This document shows, piece by piece, positions 44,854-54,904 of a stretch of 64,000 bases of DNA. This DNA comes from Orientallactaga sibirica (taxonomy: Eukaryota > Chordata > Mammalia > Rodentia > Dipodidae). Location of the stretch: the NCBI GenBank assembly GCA_036365145.1, contig JAEOAD010000029.1, forward strand, positions 24,235,001 to 24,299,000, read 5' to 3'. The translations under genes and the position numbers were made by a program. Position 1 is the stretch's first letter; the number at the start of each line of letters is the position of its first letter. A model generated the notes under the pieces. The model saw nothing but the letters and a program-made list of their open reading frames with translations. It was not told the origin of the DNA and did no database searches.

Positions 44854-46020
44854 TGAATAAATTACGATTAGAAAGAATCAGGAGGAAAATCTAAAGCTAG
44901 AACTAGAGAAGAAAACAAATGGGCAGCAAGGCCATTTTGCTGTTGTCTTTGAGACGGATACATTGTTGAGTGCCTTATTTCCCATAAACTATTGATGAAA
45001 GTCATCTTTCTCCATACACATGTTTCATTTGTTTTGAAATAGGTGTCATAGTTGAAATCAAATAACAACCTTTGATCTACCCAAAGTCATCATTTATCTA
45101 TATCCTTCACAAACGACCATATTTGTTCTGAATATCTATATAAAATTCTACTTGTGTATATTATTCAAGTCAGCTTATATGCAGTTTGCAATCTTCAGAT
45201 TTCTTTTAGTATCAGGTTTTTTTTCTGTGTGATTCTTCCAATTTTTCAATTTTATATTGTTATTTTATATTTGTAGCAATGTTAGTGTTAGTGATGTTAT
45301 TGTAATTTTGTTTCAGAAATATCTGTTAAGATATACTTACTATATTATTTTCATATAAAATATTTGAACTTCATCTTAAAAGAGAAAAGATAAATTATAA
45401 TTCATTTTCATGAAAATTGAAGTGTAGTATGTTTTGAAAAATAGTTACACTCTAATATATTTGCTCATTTGTTTATTCATTTTATCTTCTCAACTAAGTG
45501 TGCATATGCCATATGACTATACAGCATAGCCATGGAAACATGGACAGAATCATAACTATAGAGAAAAATATGTTAGGAACTTGTAAACGTCATTATATTA
45601 AAATAATTAAACATATTTTACACAGTATATTTTAAATTAAAAATTTAAAGACAAATAATGTGAATTTGTGAATTAATACAATATATTTTATTCCCATTTC
45701 CATAATATATTAAATTTCTCATAATGACATACAATTTTACATACTCTTTCAGGATACTAATGTGTTTGAAATGCACTTAGTTGCTATATCTCATCTCATT
45801 AACTGCAGCTTTATAAAGATTTGCTTGTTTGATATGTGCTTCTCACATGCTTCACTGAAGCTATTCAGCTAACTAATTCCATTCTCTTATCCTCAGTCCT
45901 TTGTCCAACCATTCCCTAACCATGCTGTCACCTTCATCCATTGCTAACGTGTTTGGTTTTGCTTACTAGTCGATACCATATTTAAATGTAACTGATGCAA
46001 CTGTGCCCTATTCTCTCTGA
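44854..46020. other. Single-copy AT-rich DNA
   Basis: 1.17 kb of very AT-rich sequence, especially 45100-45700. No frame over 66 codons and no repeat signature. Confidence 0.45.
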
Positions 46021-46037
46021 AAAATCACAAGGTTTGA

Positions 46038-46198
46038 GCTGGGCGTGGTGGTGCACACCTTTAATACCAGCACTTGGGAGGCAGAGGTAGGAGGATTGCC
46101 GTGAGTTCGAGGCCACCCTGAGAATACAGACTGAATTCCAAGTCAGCCTGAGCTAGAGTGAGACCTTACCTCGAAAAACAAAAAAGCAAAACAAAACA
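46038..46198 (+). mobile_element. B1 SINE with exact target duplication
   Basis: Exact 17-bp repeat AAAATCACAAGGTTTGA at 46021-46037 and 46199-46215. GCTGGGCGTGGTGGTGCACA head, GATTGCCGTGAGTTCGAGGC core with CpGs kept, tail rich in AAAACAAAACAAA. Young. Confidence 0.97.
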
Positions 46199-46215
46199 AA
46201 AATCACAAGGTTTGA

Positions 46216-46524
46216 AAACTCAATGACCAGAAAAAACATCTATGAATTGTGATGTTTGTCATTTGCTGTCACATGGCTTTATGACAGTTACACATTACTT
46301 CTGAAACCCAATCCCAGCTTTACTTTGTAGCTGTGAGCTTCAAGCACTTCAGGATCACATAGTAAATGCTTGATAAAAATGGTGTACTGTTAATAATATC
46401 TCAAAAATATTATTTGATGCTGAAATTTTATCTAAATATTATTTTCCTTTTCTTCTTTTGTTTCAACTCTTTTTGCAAAACACTATCTAACTGTTTAAAT
46501 ATGTATGACAAAGAGAGCCTAAAA
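46216..46524. other. Single-copy DNA
   Basis: 0.3 kb. No feature recognised. Confidence 0.35.
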
Positions 46525-46755
46525 GGGCTGAGGAGATGGCTCAGCAGTTAAAGGTACTTGCTTGCAAAGCCTGTCAGCATGGATTCAATTCCCCAGCACA
46601 CCATAAAACCAGATGCACAAAATGCCATCTGTGTGTAGAGTTTGTTTGCAGTGTCAAAAAGCCCTCATTCAATCCATCCCCCCGTTTTTTTAATGCCTTT
46701 CTCTTTCTCTCTCCATCTTTTATTCTTTCAAGAAATGAATAACAATATTTTTAAA
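46525..46755 (+). mobile_element. Short-form DIP-like SINE
   Basis: AGGGCTGAGGAGATGGCTCA head, B box in GGATTCAATTCCCC, ACCAGATGCACAAAATGCC. The 3' part has lost the usual GCCCTGGCATGCCC and reads AAAAAGCCCTCATTCAATCC before the CT tract. Moderately old. Confidence 0.85.
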
Positions 46756-46889
46756 AGAGAAAATAATAGTAAATCAAAAGGAAACCCTATATATTTACAT
46801 ATACATAATTATATCTCCATGCTTGCATAAGATCTACATTGAAAATCCTCCCAAAATTCCAAGTAGACAGACCATGAAAGTCATGTAAT

Positions 46890-47172
46890 CTTTAAGAGTC
46901 ATAACACATTGAGCTATTTTTAGATCATTTGGGGATGTTCACTACAAGGTGATTGGTGGACACTGGTTGGACACTGGTCTCTTCCTTTTCTGTCTCAGCA
47001 ATCCTCAGGCACGAAATGGGCAGTTTTTCTTTATATGTGCCCAATCTAACTTATTGCCTTGCCATAGGTGTAAACATGATGGAGATAAACCATCATGATA
47101 GAAACCTCTAAAGTTCTAAGCAACATTTCCTTTCAGATTATCTCATGTTCTTGTATCAGTAACAGAAGGATA
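46890..47172 (+). mobile_element. Possible ERVL-MaLR LTR relic
   Basis: TATGTGCCCAATCTAACTTA, CATGATGGAGATAAACCATC, ATGATAGAAACCTCTAAAGT and GTATCAGTAACAGAAGGATA follow the order of the 3' half of an old MaLR-type LTR, ending near TAATTAATAT. The left edge was not located. Confidence 0.4.
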
Positions 47173-47408
47173 ATTAATATATTTTATGTATTTTTGAGAT
47201 AGGTTCTCTCACTGAATCTACATCTCACTAATTGCCTAGACCAGTGAGCGAGTAAGCTAAAGGAACTCCCTGGCACCATATACCAATTGCTAGGATCACA
47301 AGCCATATCACCATGCCCAGCATTTCATGTCAGTGCTCAGGATCTAAACCAGGTCCTCATGATTGAAATTTAAGCACTTTGCCTTCTGAGCGATCTCTCC
47401 CCAACCCC
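47173..47408 (-). mobile_element. B4/RSINE-type composite SINE relic
   Basis: On minus: GGGGTTGGGGAGAGATCGCT head, AAATTTCAATCATGAGGACC, CTGGGCATGGTGATATGGCT, then a part matching the B3/B1-like 3' end (TTCAGTGAGAGAACCTATCT). The family choice between B4 and RSINE is open. Confidence 0.6.
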
Positions 47409-47646
47409 AAAACATTTTTTGTAATTATCATGTTATTTGAATTTGACTATGTCTCCTACTGTGCCATCAATTGTGAATATTTATATATTTTTAAATTATT
47501 TTAATTTAAGGTTGACATATGAGCTCATCATTTCTAACATATATATTTGTAAAGTATTCATCCTTCCTTTGAGAATTCAATCATTTATTACTAAAGTTGA
47601 TTCCATTATGTACAGTAGAACATAAAATATTACTTCTAATAGAATA

Positions 47647-47657
47647 TATATATATGT

Positions 47658-47717
<60 letters not shown>
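47647..47717. repeat. (TA)n/(TG)n microsatellite
   Basis: Short TA run then about 30 TG units, nearly pure. Confidence 0.95.
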
Positions 47718-47719
<2 letters not shown>

Positions 47720-47810
47720 TTAAAAGCACATCTTTTTTCTAAAGATTTTTAGATTCACATTAAAACATGCTTCATTTTCATTTGTATGTGATATTCTTTC
47801 TGAATGATTT

Positions 47811-47973
47811 TTTTTCTTTTTTGTTGTTGTTTGTTTTGAGGTAGGGTCTCAATCTAGCCTAGGCTCACCTGGAATTAACTCTGTAGTCTCAGGGTGGCCT
47901 TGAACTCACAACAATCCTCCTACCTCTGCCTCCCAAGTACTAGGATTAAAGGCGTGAGCCACCACATCCTGCC
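47811..47973 (-). mobile_element. B1 SINE
   Basis: Flanked by TTTCTGAATGATTT (47797) and TTTCTGAATGTTTT (47974). Minus head GCAGGATGTGGTGGCTCACG, 3' end GAGACCCTACCTC, tail AAACAAACAACAACAAAAAA on the sense strand. Confidence 0.93.
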
Positions 47974-48039
47974 TTTCTGAATGTTTTACCATTCCATTCC
48001 ACGTGGATCATTGTATAACTGCAAATGTCCATTAACTTT

Positions 48040-48450
48040 CTAGTGTTTTTATAACATATTACAAATTATACAAATTGCTTATTGCTTTATAAGTGTCAAA
48101 GGCTGAAGTCCATAGTATCTAGGAACTCTCTCTCTCTCTCTCTTTCTGAATACAGGAGAGGAAGGCCCTTTGTTGTCCCTGTATCATTCACATTGATTAG
48201 TCCACACCTGCCACCATCACAGCCTCTCCTTTTCACAGTCTGTCATACACATGGTCACCTCTGCATGTGCCACTCTCTGTTTTTAGCTTATTATATGAAG
48301 TTCCTAATTAATCATAAAATAATGCAAGTCAGTATGGCTTCTTAACTTGATTACATCTACAAAGACTATATTTTCATATAAGGTCAAATTCACAGATAGT
48401 AGGGCTAAGACTTGACTATACTTTCATAGGGGAAAATAGTTTAACCCCCA
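48040..48450 (+). mobile_element. Ancient mammalian interspersed repeat relic
   Basis: TTTATAACATATTACAAATT, TCAAAGGCTGAAGTCCATAG and CTTAACTTGATTACATCTAC, then CAAAGACTATATTTTCATAT and AAGGTCAAATTCACAG, run in the order of a common old eutherian repeat. I recall the pattern but cannot name the family with confidence. The 87-codon plus frame inside it is chance. Confidence 0.5.
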
Positions 48451-49136
48451 GAAAATGTATATGGAATGCCTTCATTCTGGATGTACTAATTTCTTATTTA
48501 GCTTCTTTTCTAGTTTGTTTATTTATTTATTTTGAGTTTTGCTTTTTGTTGTTCCTTATGAACTTTCACATGAACTTTAATTCTATAAAATTTTGGTAAT
48601 ACTGATTTTTTTATTAAGAACTTATAACTTCTATTATTCAAATTAAGGATAGTATGACCTCAAGTCATTCTGCCTTTAATATGGGGTTCTATTTCTCTAC
48701 ATTCCCTTTAATTTTGTGCTTTTAAAGACTGCTTAAAACTGTTCTCTAGGGTTCTTCCTATATTTATCACCCTATTTAAAATTGTTTGAGCTCATCACTG
48801 TTATCTTATATAGGACAAGCTTTTCTTCTGCTTCATAAAGGCTAATTTTGAGTGCATAAGTTGTTCATATTATATTCAATTTGTATTCTTCTAGGTTATT
48901 AAATTCTATTTATTGAATTAAATTTATTATTTAAGATTTTAGTTTTTTTCTTATAATATCTGACATGTTATCTGTATTGCTTATACTTATTGTTACATTA
49001 TTTATTTTAATATTACTGAATTGAATTAATTAATAATTCCAAATTAATATTGAATTCTAGTAGAAAGAAAAAGCCAGCTTATGTTGAGTCTCTACATTAT
49101 TGAGAATGCCATAATGTTTCCCATTAAAGGAAATCA
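48451..49136. other. Single-copy AT-rich DNA
   Basis: 0.69 kb, very T-rich, up to the target site of the minus-strand L1. No feature recognised. Confidence 0.4.
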
Positions 49137-49195
49137 CCCCTTCATATTTTTATATATTTTTTAATTTCTTTTTTTACATTCTTTTTTTTTATTAG

Positions 49196-50505
49196 TTATC
49201 TATATAATGTGTATACAGCCATGATGGTATCATTGTTAGCATTCTCCTTGTCCTCCCTTCATGGGTATTGAGGGTCTTGCATTGTAGGTATAGCCCTCAG
49301 ATATGGGGGTGAGGCAATGTCTCTCTGCAGAATGACCCAACTTATGGCTCTAACAATCTTTCTGCCCCCTCTTCTGTGAATTTCCCTAAGCCATGTTGGG
49401 TTCATTTTAGGTCTATTTCAGTGACGCAGTCATGGGAGTCTCTGTGTCTCTGGATATCTGATTTGGTAGGAATTGAGTGTTCTCTGTGTCTGTATCCTTT
49501 ACTCCTATGCTGACACCAGGTTCACTGAGAAAGCAGCTCTCTTGCTCATTTCCCCAATTATTCTATAGCTTCAGCTGGTGCCCTGATGAGGGGCGACAGG
49601 CTGATTCGCTCTTCAGGTTCTGAGCCCATCTACAAAATAGAAGTAAATTCTCCAATGGAGAGTGAGGTCAGTGCAAGATACATGGATAACCATTGTTGTT
49701 TTAGAGAGAACTAAATAGTTGTAGGCCCTCTTGTATCTCACTATTGGTGGGTCCTTGATATTGTAGAGTGAACTCATTTTTTTGGATATGGTTCTGACTT
49801 GCTGCTCAGTTCCAGATATGGGTTCCATTCCACTGAGTGGAACCATTAGCCAAATCAAGGGCAGTTGGTAACCCTCTATGGCTATGTGCCACTATTGCAC
49901 TTGTGTGAGCATCACATCAGGTTGAATGCTGCTGACTAATGTAGACCACGAGTTGCTTAGATAAATGTTGGTCAGTTTCCCCTAGTCACTAATTTAACAC
50001 CTTCTGTCAGTAGACAAGTTAACTGTCTACTTCTGACTCTCTTACAGATTACAGCCAGGTCACTCCACATTGCATCCCAACAGCATATGGTGTCTTTGGC
50101 AGTAGGGTCTTACCTTTAACCTTTGGTGGGTCATCAAGTACTCTGACAGAAATCTGTCTTCTTTTGAGAAACCTTGTTGGTCTCACTGATCAACAGCTCA
50201 TTGTGGATGTTAACCACATGCTGATACTGGGAGTTACAGATCAGTGCCAAGGGAAGAGAAGGAAGAAAAATAAGGTAATATTAAAGAAAGAGAGAGAGAA
50301 GAGAAAGAAGAGGAGTGAGAGAGGAACAGGAGAAGGTGGAGGTTAGTCTTCATCATACACTCTCCAGTCCCCTGTGATTCACGTGTTCTCTCTAAGCACC
50401 CAAGGAAGGTTTGGCCTTTTAGTATGTCTTTAAGGATATAGGATTTTATGGTACCATTTTGATTTGGTCCAGTTACCCCCCATTACCCTCGCTTCCCGCC
50501 CCACC
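49196..50505 (-). mobile_element. 3' UTR of the minus-strand L1
   Basis: Antisense on plus. GTTGGGTTCATTTTAGGTCT, GGAGTCTCTGTGTCTCTGGA and CAGCTGGTGCCCTGATGAGG mirror the 3' UTR pieces at 12.7-13.0 kb and 43.3-43.6 kb. A GA-rich run on plus (50284-50341) is a local expansion. The minus frame 49613-49858 is chance. Confidence 0.82.
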
Positions 50506-50510
50506 ATCCC
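50476..50510 (-). promoter_or_regulatory. G-rich tract of the L1 3' UTR (G-quadruplex-type)
   Basis: On the L1 sense strand: GGG, five bases, GGGG, one base, GGG, six bases, GGG, then a final GGGGGG run. This fits the four-run G-quadruplex pattern. G-rich polypurine tracts at this place are a known L1 3' UTR feature. Folding is inferred, not shown. Confidence 0.65.
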
Positions 50511-51228
50511 TATTGTCCAGTCCTAGAAACGTTTATTAGGTGTGTCAGCATCTCAGGCAAATTCAGGTCAGGAGCCACAGATGAGTGAGACCATGTAGCA
50601 CTTATCTTTCTGTGATTTGGTGAGTTTGCTGAGAATGATCTGTTCCAAGTTTGACCATTTTCTTCAAATTGCATTTTGTTACTTTTCCTTACTGCTGTGT
50701 AGAATTGATCTATGGTGTTGTTGAGCTCTCTTACTTCCCTGTTAATTTTCTGTTTGGATGATCTGTCTATTGCCGATAGAAGAGTAATTAAGTCCCCAAC
50801 TATGATGGTGTTGGTGGTTATTTCTGTTTTATTTTCAAGAAGGTTTTGTTTTGTGAATTGTGGTGCACCTGTGTTTGGTGAATAAAGATTGAAGATTGTG
50901 ATAACCTCTTGTTGGATTGTTCCCTTAATACATAAGAAGTGGCCTTCTTTGTCTTTTTTTTTATTACTTTTGGTTTGAAGTTTATTTTTATCCAATATAA
51001 GTATAGCTATGCCAGCTTGTTTCTTATTTGCGTTTGCTTGGAATATCATTTTCCACCCTTCACCCTGAGGAGGTGTCTGTCTTTAGTGGTGAGGTGGGTT
51101 TCTTGAAGACAGCAGATTGAGGGGTCTAGTTTTCTGATACACCTTGTTAACTTATGTCTCTTGATGGGTAAATTAAGGCCATTAATATTTTGGGTAATAA
51201 CTGTGAGGTTTGATTTAATACCTGCCAT
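50510..51228 (-). pseudogene. L1 ORF2 pseudogene: endonuclease fused to ORF2 3' end
   Basis: Starts with ATG at 51226-51228. The endonuclease N-terminus reads VITQNINGLNLPIKRHKL and keeps the catalytic-site Asn of QNINGLN and the Glu of CCLQETHL. A frameshift near 51049 moves the frame to 50510-51049, which continues with AGIAILILDKN, DKEGHFLCIKG, LYSPNTGAPQF and VGDLITLL. There the GDFNT-type catalytic loop has Asn replaced by Ile. After ELNNTIDQ (about 50700) it jumps to the FYTAVRK segment near the normal C-terminus, so the reverse-transcriptase and cysteine-rich parts are deleted. Non-functional. Confidence 0.9.
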
Positions 51229-51280
51229 ATTGTAGTGGTTTATGTGGTTTGGTGTTTTCTTGGTCTTTGTGGGTTTTTTT

Positions 51281-51340
51281 GTTTTGTTTTGTTTTGTTTT
51301 GTTTTGTTTTGTTTTGTTTTGTTTTTGTTTTGTTTTGTTT
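51281..51340. repeat. (GTTTT)n microsatellite
   Basis: About eleven GTTTT units with one longer T-run, lying in the ORF1-ORF2 spacer of the minus-strand L1 (AAAAC units on the sense strand). It may have grown from an A-rich spacer. Confidence 0.93.
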
Positions 51341-51399
51341 TGACCTTCTCTAAGTTTGGTTATTGTGATCTGCTTCTCAGGGACACTTGAGGTTGGTTA

Positions 51400-52034
51400 T
51401 TTGATTCTTCTGTGTGGAAATTTCCCTGAAGAACTCTCTGTGCTCATAGAGTTATAAAGCTGAGTTTTATCATGGAAACTTTTTCTTTCACCATCTATTT
51501 GAGGGATACTTTTGCTGGGTAGAGTAGTTTGGGTTGGAAGCCATAAGTTAGAGTTTGCAGTGTTCCATTCCAGGCCCTTCTGGCTTTTAGGGTTTCCATT
51601 TGAGAAGTCTGAGGTAATTCTGATGGGGTTTCCTTTATATGTAATGTGTTGTTTCTCCCTAGCTGCTTTTAAGACTTTCCCTTTGTGATTGATGTTTAGC
51701 GTTTTAATGTTAATATGTCTTGGAGAATTTCTCCTTTAGTCCAGTCTGTTTGGAATTCTGCTAGCTTCTTGTAACTTGATGAGACTTTCTATGAAGAGAG
51801 TGGGAAATTTTTCTTCAATAACTTTGTTGAATAAGTTTTTCATACCTTTGGTCTTTGTTACTTCCCCTTCTGGGAAACCCAAGATCTGAATGTTGGGATG
51901 CTTAAGGGTATCACATATTTCCCTTATGTTCTGTTCACAGAAAATTTTGAACTTGTTGAAACTTTTGGACTCACAAACTATTTCTTCTGTTTTGTCTTCC
52001 AATTTTGAGTTTCTATCCTCCACTTGACTGTCTC
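51400..52034 (-). pseudogene. L1 ORF1 pseudogene lacking its N-terminus
   Basis: ORF1p binds L1 RNA as a trimer. Visible parts are the end of the coiled coil (VEDRNSKLEDKTEE), the RNA-recognition part (IREICDTLKHPNIQILGFPE; KNLFNKVIEEKFPTL; LQEASRIPNRLD) and the C-terminal part (HINIKTLNIN; VLKAAREKQHITYKGNPIR). A stop interrupts after IPNRLD (51736), and a frameshift follows near 51580. About the first 120 residues of a normal ORF1p are missing. No ATG precedes the coiled coil: the frame runs back into the GC-rich 5' UTR repeats (52040 onward). Confidence 0.88.
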
Positions 52035-52039
52035 TATTC

Positions 52040-52440
52040 AGGAAGGCTAGGGCGGGGACCTTGGCCTGGTGGCCTGGGTCCCTGATCAGGGGTGGGAGGG
52101 GGAGTGGTGACTGAGACTGTGATCATTTGTGGGGGGTTCAGGAAGGCAAGAGCAGGTACACTGGCCTGCTGGCCAGGGTCCCTCTTTAGGTGTGGGAGGA
52201 CAGAGTGCAGACCAGGATGTCAGGCATGGGGGTCACAAAGGCTAGGGCAGGCACACTGGCCTGCTGGCCTGGGTGTGGAAAGGGGGAGTGGCAACTGTGG
52301 TCATGTGCATGGTGCTCAGGAAGGCTAAGGCAGGAACCCTATCCTGCTGGACTGGGTCCCTGATCAGGTGTGGGAGGATGGAGTGGCTACTTTGATTGCA
52401 TGCATGGGGCTCAGGAAGGCTAGGGCAAGACTGGCACACA
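52040..52440 (-). repeat. Tandem repeats of the L1 5' UTR, four and a part units
   Basis: On plus the units start at 52040, 52140, 52235, 52318 and 52413 (partial), 83-100 bp each. Each opens with an AGGAAGGCTAGGGC-type word (ACAAAGGCTAGGGC in the third unit) and goes on through CTGGCCTGCTGGCC-like and GTGTGGGAGGA-like parts. They are GC-rich in an AT-rich window. Tandem 5' UTR units are typical of rodent L1 promoters. This is not a CpG island of a host gene. Confidence 0.85.
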
Positions 52441-52767
52441 CGGGTAGCTCTGTGCGATGGTGGGAAGTCCTGGGACGAGGCCCTAGCCTGCTAGCTTGGG
52501 GCCACTTGGCCTGTGGTTAGTGTAGGAGGGACCTCCGCCTGGGACTGCAGCTAGGGTAGCTACTTGAGGGGATTGGGGAACTGTTGGGCTACCTGAGAGC
52601 ATGGGAATCAGTGGGTTCCCTATTATGCTCATCTATACCCTCCCACTGGTAGTGTACTAGGGTCAGAAAACCCCTACAAAACCTCCTTGAACCTTAAGGG
52701 TCTTGCCTTTACTTCCCCATGAGGTTAGGCAAGGTTAGGCAGACGCCATCTTGACTGGAACTCCCAA
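52441..52767 (-). promoter_or_regulatory. L1 5' UTR, non-tandem 5' part
   Basis: Unique GC-rich leader between the tandem units and the 5' terminus (GGGACGAGGCCCTAGCCTGC and CTGGGACTGCAGCTAGGGTA on plus). Presumed internal pol II promoter of the element by position. Activity is inferred. Confidence 0.6.
52742..52754 (-). promoter_or_regulatory. YY1-type box at the L1 5' end
   Basis: Minus strand reads TCAAGATGGCGTC about 13 bases inside the element's 5' terminus. This fits the AAnATGGCG core of YY1 sites. In human L1 a YY1 site at the same place sets the transcription start. Function here is inferred. Confidence 0.65.
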
Positions 52768-52780
52768 CCTCTTCATATTT

Positions 52781-54297
52781 GAACTAAACATTTGAATTAT
52801 CATTTTACTATTTTAAAATCTTATTTAGGTCTGTTAACAAAATATATCATGTTTATTCAAGAGTTCCTTTTAAGCATTAGGGAAAATAATATACTCTTTA
52901 TTCATTTTTATTAATTCAGTAAATTATATAAATACATTTCCTCCTACTTAATGTCTTATATTAGTAAACAATTCTCATTTTGTAAAAAATGTGCTTTTAA
53001 AATAAAATGATGGATGATGTTGATTTGTATTTTATTTAGAATTGTGTGTTGGTTGGATACATGACATTTTCCTATTTGTATTTGTAAGCAATAAGTTTGT
53101 AATTTCTGACAAGAGACTCTCCTGCCTGCCTGTTCTGATTAGATTGTCTATGTTGTTTTCCACCAAGGGATGTATTCCCTCTACTCCAGAGCATGTTCTC
53201 TATTATTGTTATTTCTACACTTTCCAGTCTTTATTATCCACCAGGATCTTACTCCTGCAATGTCTGTGTGTATATCACTCTAACAACATCATTCCCATTC
53301 TAATTTGATGCTTCATATTCAAGAGCAAAATTAGATATCATTACATTAGGAATGTCTATATGCCTGCTCACACAACTAGAATGATGTTTGCATCTTCAGA
53401 TCTCATTTCCTTCTACTTTGTTTCAACACTGAATTCTATTTTTTTTTTCAGTTTTCATTAATGTGTATGTCCTGCTTATCTGTACCTTTTGTCTCATTTC
53501 ATTATGCATTATTTTTGGCTAGTATTACATTTCAAATCTCTTTTTTAACACAATTAAATAAAAGGTTGCATTTTTTCATTTTATATAGATTATAAACTAT
53601 TGTGCATCCTACCACCATTATAGTTCAAGTGACAGCTACCTGCCACCTTCTCTTCTCCATAGGTACTTATTTTCTTCTCTTATGAATTATTTTAGTATTA
53701 TGTATAATCAAGTACTTAGAAATACCAGTATTTTGCTTTATAAATTTTTTCAGAACCTTTTAAACTACAAGTGTAAGTTAATTGTGTAAATCACAAAAAT
53801 AAACATATTTGAGATTCCCATTTATACTGCATAGTTGCATGCCATTCACATAAATACATTTCTGCTCTTTTTCTGAATAGTAAGTGAGAAATTTTTCCTG
53901 TTCTTTGTAAACTTATGCACTAATGACATAGTCATATCCATATTATGAGCATACATTTACTAGGGTTAAGGTGGAATTGTTTAGTAGCACAATGTTGAAA
54001 ATTAAGGGAACTCTATACTTAATTGTCTTTCAGTTTACAACAAGCCTAGAATTTAAGATCTCTACCAGCATTTGTTACTGGGTCTTCATCCAGCCAATTG
54101 GAGTTTGCATTCCTCTTGATTCAACTGGTGGGAAAATGAAGTCACATCTAATTATTAAATCTAGTTTCTACCTTTGCTTGCCTTTACTGGCAAGAACCAG
54201 TCATATGGCTACAAGATAAAAGATGGTCTGTAGCTAGCTCATAAAGTTTCTGTCTTGGACACTGTTTCCTAAAGGCAGCTCCTTATTACACAAATGT
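52781..54297. other. Single-copy DNA
   Basis: 1.5 kb. The plus frames 53042-53308 (88 codons) and 53971-54219 (82 codons) are hydrophobic or anonymous, with no recognised domain. AACCAGTCATATGGCTACAA near 54196 may be debris of an old mammalian repeat. Confidence 0.4.
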
Positions 54298-54452
54298 TCA
54301 TTGTATCAGTTATTTTCTCATAGTTAAGAACAAATACCCCATCAAAAGCAACCTATGGAAGGAAAAATGTTAAATTCAGCTTACATTTCCAGAGGGTAGT
54401 GTCCGTCATGATAGATAATGAATTGCAGGAGAGAGCTGGTCTATGTGTACAA
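54298..54452 (+). mobile_element. RMER1/URR1-like repeat, 5' part
   Basis: TGTATCAGTTATTTTCTCAT, AACAAATACCCCATCAAAAG and CAGCTTACATTTCCAGAGGG match the start of the shared module. The rest is cut off by or lost next to the L1 fragment. Confidence 0.5.
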
Positions 54453-54454
54453 CT

Positions 54455-54904
54455 TTTTTTTAAAACATCAAGTTAAAAGATAAAATAAAAATTCAAATGT
54501 TATCACATTGTACTGGGGGTGTGGAGAAAAGGAACCCTCACCCACTGCTGGTTGGAGTGCAAACTTGTATAACCACTATGGGAATCAGTATGGCATCTCC
54601 TCAAAATGCTGGAAGTAGAATACTATTAGATTCAGCTATATGACTTTTGGGCACATAGTCTAATAACTCTAATATATACCACAAAGACACATGCCCAGCC
54701 ATTTTTATTTCTGCTCTATTCACAATAACCAGGAACTGGAATCAGCCAAGATGCCCATGAACAAATGAGTGGTTGATGAAGATGTGGTACATATACACAA
54801 TGGAATTATTCTTAGTAGAAAGACAATATGAAAAACAAATAAATTTGTAGGGAAATGCAAGGGCTTGGAAAAATCATGCTAAGCGAGAAAGGAGTCCATG
54901 TCAT
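54455..54904 (+). pseudogene. L1 ORF2 3' fragment
   Basis: GGGTGTGGAGAAAAGGAACC, AACTTGTATAACCACTATGG, TTCACAATAACCAGGAACTG and GTGGTACATATACACAATGG run in the same order as 42020-42345 of the plus-strand L1. It encodes only the decayed C-terminal part of ORF2, with stops, and has no tail or 3' UTR. Confidence 0.85.

Larger units (their letters stand above)
49150..52767 (-). mobile_element. L1 retrotransposon with both ends and target duplication, internally deleted
   Basis: Runs from a 5' terminus at about 52767 to an A-rich tail at 49150-49195. CCCCTTCATATTT (49137-49149) and CCTCTTCATATTT (52768-52780) form a 13-bp target duplication with one mismatch, so this was a full-ended insertion. 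Yet it spans only 3.6 kb, against the 6-7 kb usual for L1. Two segments are missing: the ORF1 N-terminal part, where the 5' UTR repeats run straight into the ORF1 coiled coil near 52035, and most of ORF2, where the endonuclease joins the far 3' end of ORF2 near 50695. It still has a YY1-like box, 5' UTR repeats, ORF1 and ORF2 pieces and a roughly 1.3-kb 3' UTR. Not active. Confidence 0.9.

Noticed and set aside
52040..52600. GC-rich island as a host gene promoter
   Set aside because: It is the tandem 5' UTR of the minus-strand L1, which ends at a target duplication. No host exon adjoins it.
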